A stretch of DNA of 64,000 nucleotides from Rebecca billardiae RCC1528. Lineage: Eukaryota; Haptophyta. The stretch is taken from positions 124,001 through 188,000 of the forward strand of contig OZ251253.1 of the NCBI GenBank assembly GCA_965240325.2. Direction: 5' to 3'. How positions within the stretch are numbered: the first letter of the stretch is position 1; the number at the start of each line of letters is the position of its first letter. Shown one piece after another: positions 54,571 to 64,000 of the stretch. The notes under the pieces were generated by a model, which made no database searches, was not told the DNA's origin, and saw only the letters and a list, made by a program, of their open reading frames with translations. A program made the translations under genes and the position numbers.

Positions 54571-55738
54571 CGCATGTCTGCTTAATGGCGGCAGCACGCC
54601 CGGGTCGAGTGCTCGATGGCGTGCGCCGACGATGGCCGATGACTAGCAGCGCGCGCCCGGATCTGCCGCCAGGAGCGAGTGACTGATGATCATCATTGTG
54701 TATATAAACCGCGCCCGGAGTCAGCGGCGAGCTGAAATACCGCCTGATGAATCATACTGCTATCTATTGCGCGCCAATATCGGACGCGATATGGCGGCGG
54801 TGCCCACTGCTAGGTTGATGGCCGGACTGCCGGCTGCGCCACATTGCGTTAATCTGAGGTGGGCCGAAACGAGTGTTTGGCAGACGTCGAGGAAAAAACA
54901 TGGCCGCCCCTGATTGGCTGAGGCTTTAACACCCTTCAATAGCGCTCGAGAGCGCAAGATTCCCGTAATAGGGAGGTCCGCAGGGACTCTTCAATCTTCC
55001 CATCGTCGCGCTTCGAGGACCAGCTCCAGGCTCCGCCTTCCGACCGAGCCACCGAGGGGAGGTGAAGCTGGCGCCCTGGCCTTTCCCGGTCGAACACCTG
55101 CTCGCTACTACAGCTCGGGCTGCGGTCCGAACACGGCGTGGCAGAATGGCGCCAAGCAGTAAGGTGATGGACGCGGCTGGGCGTTGACCGTTGCCCAAGA
55201 CCGGCGGGTGCTGCGCGGTAAATTGCTCGTGCGCGGCGGGCCGGTCAGTTGGAGTCCGCGCTCCGCAGCGCGGAGCACGTGAAGCGAACAGAGTGTCCGC
55301 AGCCACAGATGCGGTGGTCAGCTCATGCAGGTTCGTGATCAACCAGTTCTCGCGCGGCCATCAACACCGCCACGCCCTGCCCCTGATCATCTCGTCGCTC
55401 GAGAACCCGCGCGAGCGGGAAATGGATGGGTCGGGCATGGCGGGCATCGAGTCCTACCTCTTCTTGCAGTGCTCCCTGCAGCCGCAGTCACTGCTCGACA
55501 GCATGGGTGGTGCAGTCAGGTCGGGAGCACCGTCAGAGCCCATTGCCTTGCCAAGGCTGGTGTACTTTGACCGAAGCCACTTCTGCGCGGAGGCGGCTGG
55601 TGACGCCATCATTGCCAAGCGCGCCGGCCGCGAGTCACATTCAACACCGACGACGAGGCGAGGCGCGGAAGAAGCTGCGGTGGCTGCTGCTGTACAGGTC
55701 CGGGGTGCCCAATACTAGGGCGATAACGGCCATCCCAC

Positions 55739-55928
55739 GGTGCTGCCCGGTGAGAACGTGCTCCGATGATCATCCGATGATCATAGTGTCTGTGCGCCGC
55801 GCCGACAGGCACCCCCGCCGCGGCACTATTCTCGTGCAGTGCTGCCCGGCGGTGAGAACGTGCTCTGATAATCATGATAGCAGTCTGCGTCTGTGCGCCG
55901 CCGGGCACCGCCACTTTTCCCGTGCAGC
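55739..55928. repeat. Two diverged tandem units of about 90-100 bp
   Basis: Both units contain, in order, GTGCTGCCCGG, GGTGAGAACGTGCTC, GATNATCAT words, TCTGTGCGCCGC, GGCACC and a CGTGCAG end. The first spans about 55739-55838, the second about 55839-55928. Confidence 0.6.
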
Positions 55929-56209
55929 GTCGAGCTAGTGGTTTTTAGATCCGTGCGCCCACGACGTAGTGCGCTGGCGTCGGGCTCCGCGCGACGGCCA
56001 CGGCTGAGGCACCCAGAATAGCGGGCTCATCCGATTCGATCCTCACTCATACGTCTCATCGGAGTCACTTCGATCTTCCGTTTCAATCACCATGCATGCC
56101 GTAGTCGTATAGTCGTGTATATTCCTGACAGGCTCATCAGCGCCTGCGGCCCTACGGTTAAGTGAATAGTACGTAGTACTGGGGCAGGGCACCCGGCGCG
56201 GAGTGACTC

Positions 56210-56309
56210 GGCGCGTGTGCCGTGACCGGCGGCGGCCCGCGGCGTCACGGCGTGCCTCACCCGGCGCGCGTGCCGACCGGCGGCGGCCCGCGGCGTCACG
56301 GCGTGCCTC
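56210..56309. repeat. Two tandem units of about 50 bp
   Basis: GACCGGCGGCGGCCCGCGGC followed by GTCACGGCGTGCCTC appears twice (about 56224 and 56275), each preceded by GGCGCG-GTGCCG. Almost identical, hence young. Confidence 0.65.
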
Positions 56310-56523
56310 GCATGGCATCAGATTCAGACAGCAGCAGACTAAATACGGTGACTCTGCTGCAGTGTAAGGCGGTTCTCCGCCACGCTGATCGAGTGATCGA
56401 GCACGTGCTTGCTTCCCGGCGAGCGGCGCGGGCGGCGGCGACGTGATCATAATCACATCACAGTGTCTAGTGTCAGCAGCTATACTGACGATTACTGTCG
56501 TCTCGTCATACTGTAGTACGCAG

Positions 56524-56573
56524 CTCGTCAGTCAACGCCTGCTGGCGGCTCGTCAGTCGACGCCTGCTGGCGG
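56524..56573. repeat. 25-bp tandem repeat, two units
   Basis: CTCGTCAGTC(A/G)ACGCCTGCTGGCGG occurs at 56524-56548 and 56549-56573 with one mismatch. Confidence 0.7.
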
Positions 56574-58856
56574 CGCTCACCACGACTCACACCAGGCTTA
56601 CTCGCGACGATTGGCATCAGCATAGTACTAGTAGATCAATCATGCTGCAGCGTCGGAGTTCGTCACTACGTCGACGCGGCCGGGGACTCGGACAGCCGCC
56701 ATAACTACATTGTTGTTAGACTTACTCGGCGGAGTCAGAGTCGTCGGAGACTAAAGTTACGGCGGCCGGACGCACTCATCAGTGTCGATCGACAATTGAC
56801 GACATCCCGGACCATAATCCATATCCGAACGGCGCGGCCCGCGCGGGCAGCACGGTCTGACTAAAGAGGTCATCGTCATCAGACTCAGCAGCCTCGGACG
56901 GCACGACGCAGTAGACGGCCACGGGGACGCCGCGGCCGCGCTGATGCTGCAAGTAGCGTAGTATATGTGATGATGTAGAAAACGAGCCGTTGCGCTCGTC
57001 AAAAGTCCGAGGGCGAGGCCACCGCGCCCGCGGGACCGGCGTCGACCGCAGATCAGGTGTCGTCGGACAGCTGACTGACGGCGGCGGCGTGGCCGGCGCA
57101 GGCGTCGCCCGGCCGCGGCCTTGGCCCGCGCAGTCATTGACGGCACTCGGTCCCGTGGCATCCGAAGGCAGTGTCACAGACCATGATGGCGGCATACATC
57201 CGCGAGTCACACCTGCGGCCCCGCCGCCGTCCGCGTCCGCGCGCCGATGATGGCGGTCTGGCCGCGCGCGACACGGTCGTTCTTCTCCGGCGGATCCCAA
57301 TCATGCTGCGGTGGAGGCGGCGACGGAGGCGGTTCGAAGCCGCGTCTGCCAGCGTGGAAGCGTGGGGCGGCGCTGCGGCAGAATGTGGCTGCGCCACTCC
57401 AGCTGCCGCCCAATGCGCCGTGGATATGCACGCGCGCTCCTCATGTGCGCAGTCGCGGGAGAGGCTCACCGCCGAGCCGGATAAGCACCCTCCGCCTACT
57501 TGACTGTCGGCCTGTCGACATGCTCTGCACGAGGACCCCGCGCCTTGCGCGCAGATGGCCAGCAGGCACACCGTTCCATCACCGATCACGGCGCCGCTGC
57601 TTGAGTGGCGAGCGCGAGCGCGACCGACAGCGCCGGCGCGCCGGGCCTGCGCCGTTCTGATGCCGCATGCAGCGCATGCGCTGCCACCAGCGAGGCCGTG
57701 GCGGGCTGCGATTGCCGCGCTCCAGCCGCCGCTGCACGCGGCACGGATGGCACAGCACGTGCCTCCACATAGTGGTCGTGGCTGACGGTAGCCGCCTCGT
57801 CGGCCTGTGGCGTCGGCGTCCTCAAGTCCGCCTGCCGCAGTCGGCCTGCAGCAGCGGGCAGCGGAGAGGGTGTGGTGCAGCGCAGCGGTGACCGAGACGG
57901 AGAGGGCCACGCAGCCGGGCGCAGATAAGCATGGGTTGGACGCTCCCTTCGCCACGCTCATGAACGACGACCTGCAACATCCCGCTGGCACTCAACGCCA
58001 TCAATAAGGAAGCGTGAGCGCTCTCGTCTGACGAAATCGCGCAAAAGTGTTCCTCTGATACGCCGGACTCGTCGTCGCCCCCCGGCCTCCTCCCTGCAGG
58101 ATCTACGGCTTTGGACGTGTGTGCCTTTGGCCTCTGCTTCGCTGACATGATTAGTGCTTTCGCGAGACTCTGATTCCAACCTGCTCAGTTTTCATTGTCT
58201 TTCATGGGACTTTACTCAAAATGTGGGTGACATGGTTCACTCGTTTCGGCCAATGGGAGCACTGCTTTCGTGATTTTCGAGAGCCTCCCTTTTTCGCGAA
58301 CACTCGTTTCGCCCCACAAGAACGAAATTAACGCAATGTGTCACGTACGGTGGTCCGAAGTGGATGATCGTCAGCAGGCCGTACTACGTACGCCTACGGC
58401 CTACGACTCGTACTGGTACGATCGACCAAACCGACTACGTCCGAGCTAGTACGTACATGCGCGCATCATATATATATATAGTATGTATGATATCGACGAT
58501 GTTGAGCTGACGCAGCCTGGGGCGCGCATCTCAGCAGATGGCGTCGCCGCTGGGACGTCAGGGCCGGCGCCGCACCAGGCGGGCCGGCGGCATCAGCTAC
58601 GCAGTGGCTGGCTCTGGCGGCGCGCGCGCGCGGCGCGCGCGGCGGCAGGAGCGCGAGCGCAGCAGCGCTGGCGCGGAGCGACGTGGACGCGGAGCGCGGA
58701 CGCGGCAGCGCGGACGCGGAGCGACACGGACGCGGCGCGTGCGCGGGCGGTACGGCCCGGCGCAGCGCGGCACGGATGGCACGCCGGTGGCACAGGCGGG
58801 CGCCATCGTGGAAGAGTCCAAGGAACAACGGACTCGATCACTTCATTCATGGACGC

Positions 58857-58890
58857 CCGGATTCTCAGTTTTGAGAATCGAGAATCCGGG
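58857..58890. repeat. Hairpin upstream of the copia gag
   Basis: CCCGGATTCTC (58857-58867) pairs with GAGAATCCGGG (58880-58890). An alternative inner hairpin, ATTCTCA-GTTT-TGAGAAT, competes with it. It lies about 330 bp before the gag start, possibly in the LTR or leader. Confidence 0.55.
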
Positions 58891-59220
58891 ATCATGGGTC
58901 CGGGCGCAGCTTACCCAGGTCCGATGACATTACCGAGTACCTGGGGGAAAGATGAGCTTACGGCGGTGCGTCGGTAACGCCTGCGATTGGCGGACGCACG
59001 GAAGCGGGGCTCAGGAAGGTTACAAGATTCCCGAGCCGGGCCGCAAAACGCCGTGTCACCCTGCGCAACCGAAAGTTGGTTGCGGCAGGAGGATTAGCTT
59101 CGCTCGTCAGAGGAGCGAGGGTCGAGATTGCCTTCGTGGGCGTCACCGACGACGCGCCCGAGGACGTGCCGGTGAGCTCTTAGCAGGGCTCGAGACGCTC
59201 GGAGCTCGCGTTTACCCAAT

Positions 59221-61842
59221 ATGCATGCAGCGATCGGGAGGGATCGTACGCGCGGCGCTTTCTCATCGATCGCGCCGATGAGCACGAGCGGCCGGTACTA
59301 CGGCTCGGTCGACGTTGGGAGCCTCAACGACAAAGGTAATCAGCAGCGTTGGCTCGCGCAATCGGCGAGCAAGCTGGCGGCGCTACCGGCGGGGCAAGGT
59401 GCTACGATGTCCGCACTGAACGGCATCATCGTGACGCACGGCCCGAACGCGGAGCACCGCATCAACACGCTCGAGGAGTACAACTCGACGTGGGAGACAT
59501 TCAACCCATCCGCGGCGAAGATGATCAAGGTCAGTGCCGAGCGGATGGACCTGGCGCGTGAGAACTACGCGCTGCAGCAGCGGCTGCTCGACCATCGCCA
59601 CGAGCACGAGCGCCGCGAGCACGCCGAGCGCCGGGCCGCGGCGGAACGCGCGGCGGCGGCGGCGGCGGGGGCGAGGCAGGCGCCAAGCTACGCGCAGGCT
59701 GCCTCGGCGGGCGCGGGGAGTGGTTTAGCCACTCCGGGTGGCCCGACGGCGACCGGACCGGGTTCAGGTCCGGCGGCGGGCGGCGGATCCGGAATTTCTC
59801 CGGGTCCGGCGGCCGGCACACCCGGTCCGGGTGTGGGCACAGGCGGCGCGGCAGGTGCGCCGGCTGGGACTGACGGCGCGACGCCTGCGGGCGGCGCCGG
59901 CGTCGGCGCGGCGCCTACGGGCGGCGCCGGCGGGATCGGTGGCGCGGCGCCCGCGGGCGGCGCTGCCGTGACGCTCGATCCGCGCGCGCGCGAGCTCTAC
60001 CGCCGCGAGCGCGAGACCGAGGAACAGATGTATGAGCGGCAGGCGAGCGAGCACGCCATGCTGGACATAAAGCTCCGACAGAGCGTGTTGGAGGCAGCGC
60101 CGGACGGCGACGAGGCGGACCCCGCCAAGTACGCCGGGGCGCAGTACGAGAAAGGGACGGCTTTCTTACGCACCGAGCTGCGGTCGTGGGTGACGGAGGC
60201 TGCGTGGCAGCACATCAACCGCCTCATGGAGACGCAGCCGGAGGTGCAGGAGGAGCGCGCGCGCCGGGGCGCACTTACGCCGGGGCGCGAGTTTCTGTAC
60301 CTGTGGAAGACGATCCTGCGCATGCGCAAGCCCGACGACATGCGGAAGTACATGTCGGTGCGGGCACGCTGGCATCGGACGGTCCTGCCGGACTGCGGCA
60401 AGGACGGCGTCGGCGCACTCGAGCTCTTCCAGGTGCTACAGCACAACCACGTGCTGCTGCAGGAGCTGAGTGACGCAGCGCCAGCGGCGGAGATGCTTGC
60501 GCGGCTCATCGAGTTCATCCCGTCGGTGGGCGCGGGCATCGAGATGCGGACGCGGTACGAGTCGAAGGACTACAGGACCGTGACGAACTTCGACGTGCAG
60601 GAGCTCGTGCACGAGCTCAACGGCAAGTTCGAGGACTGGGACTTCTCCAAGGGCAAGCGGGTTGACCGCGGCGGCCCTGGGCGCCCAGGGGCGGGTGGCC
60701 GCATGCCAGGAGGCGGCGGGGCTACCCGCGCGCACCCAATCGACGGGCTCCGCCTGGCGCAGGCGGCAGCGGCGTCGGCGGGTGGCGGCGGCGGCGACAC
60801 GACGTCGCCGGCTGGCCGTGGTGGCGGCGGCGGAGGTCGTGGCGGTGGCGGCGGCGGCACTGGCCGTGGCGCCGGCCGCGGAGGCCAGGACAACTCCGAC
60901 GACGCGCACGGGCCGCGCTGCTACAAGTGCGGCGCCGTGGGGCATATCAAGCGTTACTGCCCGCAGGTGACGCAGGCTGATCGCGACTCGAACGCTGGCG
61001 ATGACGCGGCGTCGACGCGGTCGGATCGCAGCCGTGGCTCACATCGGAGCGGCGGTGGCGGTGGCGGCGGCGGTGGCGGGGGCAGCACCCGCGCCGTGGT
61101 CGGGAATGGCAACGGCGGCGGCACGGTCCGCACGCAGGTCGCGTTCGCTCCCGAGCAGGGAGACGAGCCCGACGGCGCCGTTGGTGGCGACGGTGACGCT
61201 GACGCCGGAGACGGCGGCGGCGGCGGCGCCGGACTCGGCTTGGCGCCTATTGGCGCGGCTATCGGCGGCAGGGCGCAGCGCGACGAGGACATTGAGATCG
61301 TCGCGGCGCGGGCGGCCGAGGCACGCGTGGCGCCGCCGGAGGACAACACGCGGGCGTTGGTGTTTGACACTGGCGCACGGAAGAACATCGCCATGGCCGA
61401 GGATTTGACGAATCTTACCCCGGTGGACGGCGCATGTCAGATCGAGTGGGGGAACGGTGCGCGGGAGCGGGTCACTCACCGCGGGACCCTGGTGGTCAAG
61501 CTTGCGGCGGACGACGACAGCGACAAGGTCCTCACGCTCGAGATCGAGGCGTGGGCGTCGCGGCGCGTCACGGCGCCGCTGCTGTCGGTCGAGCACTGCG
61601 CGGACGCAGGCATCGAGTTCCACTACTCGCACCGCGGCAACACTGCGGACTTTACGGCGCTGGGAGGCGGCGTCGTGCAGCTGCCGCGCGATTCCACGCT
61701 GCGCGCCGAGATTGTACGGCGCCAGGTGGGGCCGGACGTCGGCGATGCGCCGGCGGAGCAGCGCGCACGGCGCAGGGCGCCAGTGCGGCGCGTGGGCGCG
61801 GGGCGGGGGCGCGTTGGCGCTGCGCCGCCCCCAAACGCCTAA
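59221..61842 (+). CDS. gag: Copia-type Gag with zinc knuckle and aspartic protease
   Basis: 873 aa from ATG 59221, or 854 aa from ATG 59278 (MSTSGRYYGSVDVG), which may be the real start. Positions below count from 59221. A capsid-like helical region (about 200-490; e.g. EFLYLWKTILRMRKPDDMRK) follows a Gly/Pro/Ala linker. The CCHC knuckle CYKCGAVGHIKRYC is at about 567-580 (C-X2-C-X4-H-X4-C), which binds the element's RNA. A Gly/Asp-rich spacer leads to the retropepsin motif LVFDTGARKN (about 713-722; catalytic Asp in D-T-G). The frame ends at TAA 61842, two codons after the heptamer CCCAAAC (61830-61836), so protease is made with Gag, and integrase and RT only after a -1 shift. Stop and heptamer positions are read directly. 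Confidence 0.85.
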   Translation: MHAAIGRDRTRGAFSSIAPMSTSGRYYGSVDVGSLNDKGNQQRWLAQSASKLAALPAGQGATMSALNGIIVTHGPNAEHRINTLEEYNSTWETFNPSAAKMIKVSAERMDLARENYALQQRLLDHRHEHERREHAERRAAAERAAAAAAGARQAPSYAQAASAGAGSGLATPGGPTATGPGSGPAAGGGSGISPGPAAGTPGPGVGTGGAAGAPAGTDGATPAGGAGVGAAPTGGAGGIGGAAPAGGAAVTLDPRARELYRRERETEEQMYERQASEHAMLDIKLRQSVLEAAPDGDEADPAKYAGAQYEKGTAFLRTELRSWVTEAAWQHINRLMETQPEVQEERARRGALTPGREFLYLWKTILRMRKPDDMRKYMSVRARWHRTVLPDCGKDGVGALELFQVLQHNHVLLQELSDAAPAAEMLARLIEFIPSVGAGIEMRTRYESKDYRTVTNFDVQELVHELNGKFEDWDFSKGKRVDRGGPGRPGAGGRMPGGGGATRAHPIDGLRLAQAAAASAGGGGGDTTSPAGRGGGGGGRGGGGGGTGRGAGRGGQDNSDDAHGPRCYKCGAVGHIKRYCPQVTQADRDSNAGDDAASTRSDRSRGSHRSGGGGGGGGGGGSTRAVVGNGNGGGTVRTQVAFAPEQGDEPDGAVGGDGDADAGDGGGGGAGLGLAPIGAAIGGRAQRDEDIEIVAARAAEARVAPPEDNTRALVFDTGARKNIAMAEDLTNLTPVDGACQIEWGNGARERVTHRGTLVVKLAADDDSDKVLTLEIEAWASRRVTAPLLSVEHCADAGIEFHYSHRGNTADFTALGGGVVQLPRDSTLRAEIVRRQVGPDVGDAPAEQRARRRAPVRRVGAGRGRVGAAPPPNA
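61830..61836 (+). promoter_or_regulatory. Canonical -1 ribosomal frameshift heptamer at the gag/pol junction
   Basis: In the gag frame the codons are CCC CCA AAC GCC TAA, so bases 61830-61836 read C CCA AAC, an X XXY YYZ slippery site. A -1 slip gives CCC AAA CGC, the pol frame, which is open to the window edge. GC-rich sequence follows within 10 nt (about 61843-61875) and could form the stimulatory stem. Confidence 0.7.
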
Positions 61843-64000
61843 GCCCGGAACCCGCGCAGGTGCGAGCCACAAACACAACCACTACGGTATCTGATACCAC
61901 TACTACTACGGAGGCGGCGCGAGACGCTGATCCGGCGTGGTTACGCACTTGGTCGGTTCGAACGGGCACCAATGACCAACGTCTACTCGAGCGCACGCGA
62001 CGCGTGGCCGAGGGGATGGAGGGGGCGAACGCGCGGCGTGAGCCGCTTGACGAGCAGTCGGCGGCGGGCATGACGCGGCGGTCGTTCGCGGACGCGATGC
62101 CGACGGCGCACTACCCTGGGCAGGTGACGCACGTCGACATCTTCTCTATGGCGCGCATCGACTTACCAGTTGGGGCCGATGGCGCACGTGGAGGGTATCC
62201 TCATGGGATCATATTCATCGATGGGCATTCACGTCGATGGCAAGTGTACGCGCTACGCAGCTTGGATGACGCCGAGGTTGGTCGGGCATTCCGCTGGTAC
62301 GCGCAGTTGCTTGGAACAGGGGCCATGCACATGTCGCATTGGGTCCTGGCGTCGGGGTGTACTATGGCGCGACGTCATATTCACACCGACGGTGGCTCGA
62401 CGTTACTGAGTACGTACGTCGAGGGTGAGCTGGCGAAGCTTGGGTTCTCGTCGACGGTCACGTCGGCGCCCGACTCGCCGAGCTCGAATGGCGTGGCGGA
62501 ACGCGCTATCCGCACGCTGAAGTCGAGACTGCGCGCCACGGTCGTTGCGCGTGGAGTCTCGAGGGTCGATTGGCACTACGCGGCGTGGCACGCCTGCGCG
62601 TCGCGCAATCGACTGGCGTCACGTGGTATCATTCGTGACGATGGAGACATCGAGTGGCTCACGCCGGATGAGCTGTTCTTTGGGAAACGCCCGACGTGGA
62701 AGCATCACGTGGCGTTTGGCGCGCGCTGCCGCGTGCTGATGCTGGGCGCACGGCGCAATGCATTGGGGCAGCTGAAGCAGCGCGCACTACCCGGACGTGT
62801 CTATCTCTGGGGTGGGCACGGCGTGCAGTGGCGCGGTACATGGCGCTACGTGCTCGGGTACGTATGTCGTTTAGACGACGGACGTCTCGTTCACTCACGT
62901 GACGTACGCATCGACGAGACCGACCTGGTCGAGGGGGGGCACTCGTCGTTGGGCGCACCTGACGGTGGCGCGTACGTGGGTGATGGTGACGACGCCGCGG
63001 TAAGCGGCGGATATCGTCCAGTCGGCGGTGACGCCGACGGTGAGGACGAGGACGGCGATGGCGGCGAGACGCCAGCCGACGCCGGGGATGACGACGCGAC
63101 AGAGTTCGACGTCGGGTACGACGACGACGCAGATGCGTCAACGTCGGGGCGCGGGCGCAGCAGCGTGGACGCGGGACAACGCGGGTGCAGCAGCGCGGGC
63201 GCACAGCCGTCGACGCCGACGCCGCAGGGCGGGCGTGGCGGGGCAGGCGCGTCGATGACGCAGCCGGGTCGGCAGGATCAGATACCGCCGACGGAATCAC
63301 GGCGCGGGGCCGCAGCAGATGCTGGCGGGCCGCCGCGCGGCGCAGACGGTGACGACGGCGTGATCGAGGACGCGCCGCCGCCCGGCCTGGATATGGGACA
63401 CGATCCGCTTCGCAGGGATCGGACGTCGCGCCGACGGCCGCAGCTGCTTACTGCCGTCGTCAGCGCCGCGTCGGTGTTCCAGAAGATCAACGTGAAGGTG
63501 CCGACGAACTATCGCGAGGCGATGCGGTCGGCGGAGGCGCCCCAGTGGCAGGGCGCCATGCTCGAGCACTTGGAAGGTCACAAGTTGCTCGGCACCTCGG
63601 AGGAGGTGGTGGTTCCGGAGGGCACGCGGGTGTTGCCGAGCCAGTGGGTCTTTGACGTCAAGTCGAACCCGGAGGGCGAGGTGACGCGCTTCAAGGCGCG
63701 GTCGGTGCTACTGGGGAACCTACAGCGGCCGGGGATCGACTTTCAGGAGGTCTTTGCTCCGACGATCCGGCCGGAACAAGTGCGACTACTCGTGGCGATC
63801 GCCGCTCAGCAGGCTGGCGCGAGAGTTGACTTGGGTGCAGCGTCGGTTGCGGCGCTGGGCATACTGTCGAAGGGCGACGTCAAGGACGCGTACCTCAACT
63901 CGGAGTTGAAGCCGGATGAGCGGCCTCTCTTCTCATTCCCGCCGGGCTACGTGCCGAGCACGCAGGCGCCGCCGGGGTACAAAGTCGTGGGCCGGAGCCT
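61836..64000 (+). CDS. pol: Copia-type Pol: integrase and reverse transcriptase (partial, by -1 frameshift)
   Basis: Open in the frame shifted -1 relative to gag, from upstream of 61803 to the right edge without a stop. Integrase: first catalytic Asp in QVTHVDIF (62136), second in HIHTDGGS (62388), Glu in SNGVAERAIRTLKSRL (62499), the D-D-E core that inserts the cDNA. An acidic, low-complexity linker lies at about 62940-63420. Reverse transcriptase begins at about 63490: NYREAMRSAEAPQWQGAMLE, then WVFDVKSNPEGEVTRFKAR, GIDFQEVFAPTIRPEQVRLL and GDVKDAYLNSELKP, whose first Asp is the first catalytic metal ligand. The FADD-like box and RNase H lie beyond 64000. There is no ATG suited to independent translation, so expression as Gag-Pol is expected. 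Confidence 0.85.

Larger units (their letters stand above)
54571..59220. other. 4.6-kb gene desert with tandem repeats, upstream of the copia element
   Basis: No domain was recognised on either strand. Frames of up to about 285 codons (for example minus strand 57134-57991) have no family features. The region holds tandem duplications at 55739-55928, 56210-56309 and 56524-56573, a TA run at 58469-58480, and a hairpin at 58857-58890. Composition is mixed rather than uniformly GC-rich. The right part probably includes the 5' LTR and leader of the retrotransposon, but the 3' LTR is outside the window, so the ends cannot be set. Confidence 0.45.
59221..64000 (+). mobile_element. Ty1/copia-type LTR retrotransposon, truncated by window edge
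   Basis: Order gag, zinc knuckle, protease, integrase, reverse transcriptase, which is the copia order (integrase before RT). All of the coding region seen is open apart from the gag/pol frame change, so this looks like an intact, possibly active copy. RNase H and the 3' LTR lie beyond 64000. The 5' LTR should lie left of 59221 but was not identified. Codon use in pol (TTA, GTT, CGT and ATA occur freely) differs from host genes. Confidence 0.85.

Noticed and set aside
55191-55718. Plus-strand frame of 175 codons with a less biased composition
   Set aside because: Could be an exon fragment, but no family was recognised and no splice partners were found.
57330-57350. tRNA T-arm-like GCGG-TTCGAAG-CCGC
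   Set aside because: Only four pairs, and no anticodon or acceptor arm upstream.
57134-57991. Minus-strand frame of about 285 codons in the gene desert
   Set aside because: Composition and cysteine scatter look random; no motif, no neighbour support.
58480-59220. 5' LTR and primer-binding site of the copia element
   Set aside because: Expected here, but without the 3' LTR I could not identify TG...CA ends or a convincing tRNA-complementary site.

Overview
The window is nuclear DNA from a very GC-rich microbial eukaryote, most likely a flagellated alga. A haptophyte of the Pavlova/Chrysochromulina kind is my best guess, but this rests on style rather than a marker gene. The evidence for a eukaryote is GT-AG introns of about 110-330 bp that join two reading frames exactly, very large multidomain proteins full of Ala/Gly/Pro runs, a Ty1/copia retrotransposon, and families such as STRA6, CRAL-TRIO, CEP164-type WW modules, Sfi1-like repeats and ankyrin/cyclic-nucleotide-gated channels. 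Because A and T are scarce, stop codons are rare on both strands and open-frame length means little here. Genes were accepted on domain content, ATG position and splice logic.

Layout. 0.3-1.7 kb (+): membrane-anchored CRAL-TRIO/Sec14-like protein with one intron. 2.3-13.1 kb (+): giant Ala/Gly-rich protein of about 3,500 aa with an IQ motif and two CEP164-type helix/WW modules. 13.1-15.3 kb: gene-poor, partly AT-rich, ending in two back-to-back perfect palindromes. 15.4-16.8 kb (+): sulfotransferase-like type II membrane protein whose start codon lies inside the second palindrome. 16.8-19.5 kb: no convincing gene. 19.5-23.5 kb (-) and 23.9-28.1 kb (+): head-to-head pair, a coiled-coil/tandem-BRCT protein and a Trp-repeat (Sfi1-like) protein. 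28.4-32.7 kb (+): four tandem copies of a small unknown gene. 33.3-41.8 kb (-) and 41.9-43.0 kb (+): head-to-head pair, a giant STRA6-like membrane protein with an Ig-like region and a CFAP97-like protein. 44.2-53.0 kb (-) and 53.5-54.6 kb (+): head-to-head pair, a two-in-one CNG/KAT-type ion channel with ankyrin repeats and an MHYT-domain membrane sensor. 54.6-59.2 kb: repeat-bearing gene desert. 59.2 kb to the right edge (+): copia-type retrotransposon whose gag-protease and pol frames are separated by a canonical -1 slippery heptamer.

Themes. Several genes point to cilium/centriole biology (CEP164-type, Sfi1-like, CFAP97-like) and others to membrane sensing (fused channel, MHYT, STRA6-like). 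The three large divergent gene pairs probably share promoters. The most unusual items are the double channel, in which splicing assembles the potassium filter of unit 1 while unit 2 has lost its GYG; the -1 frameshift signal in the copia element; and a set of perfect palindromes, two flanked by direct repeats, lying at gene ends and inside coding sequence.
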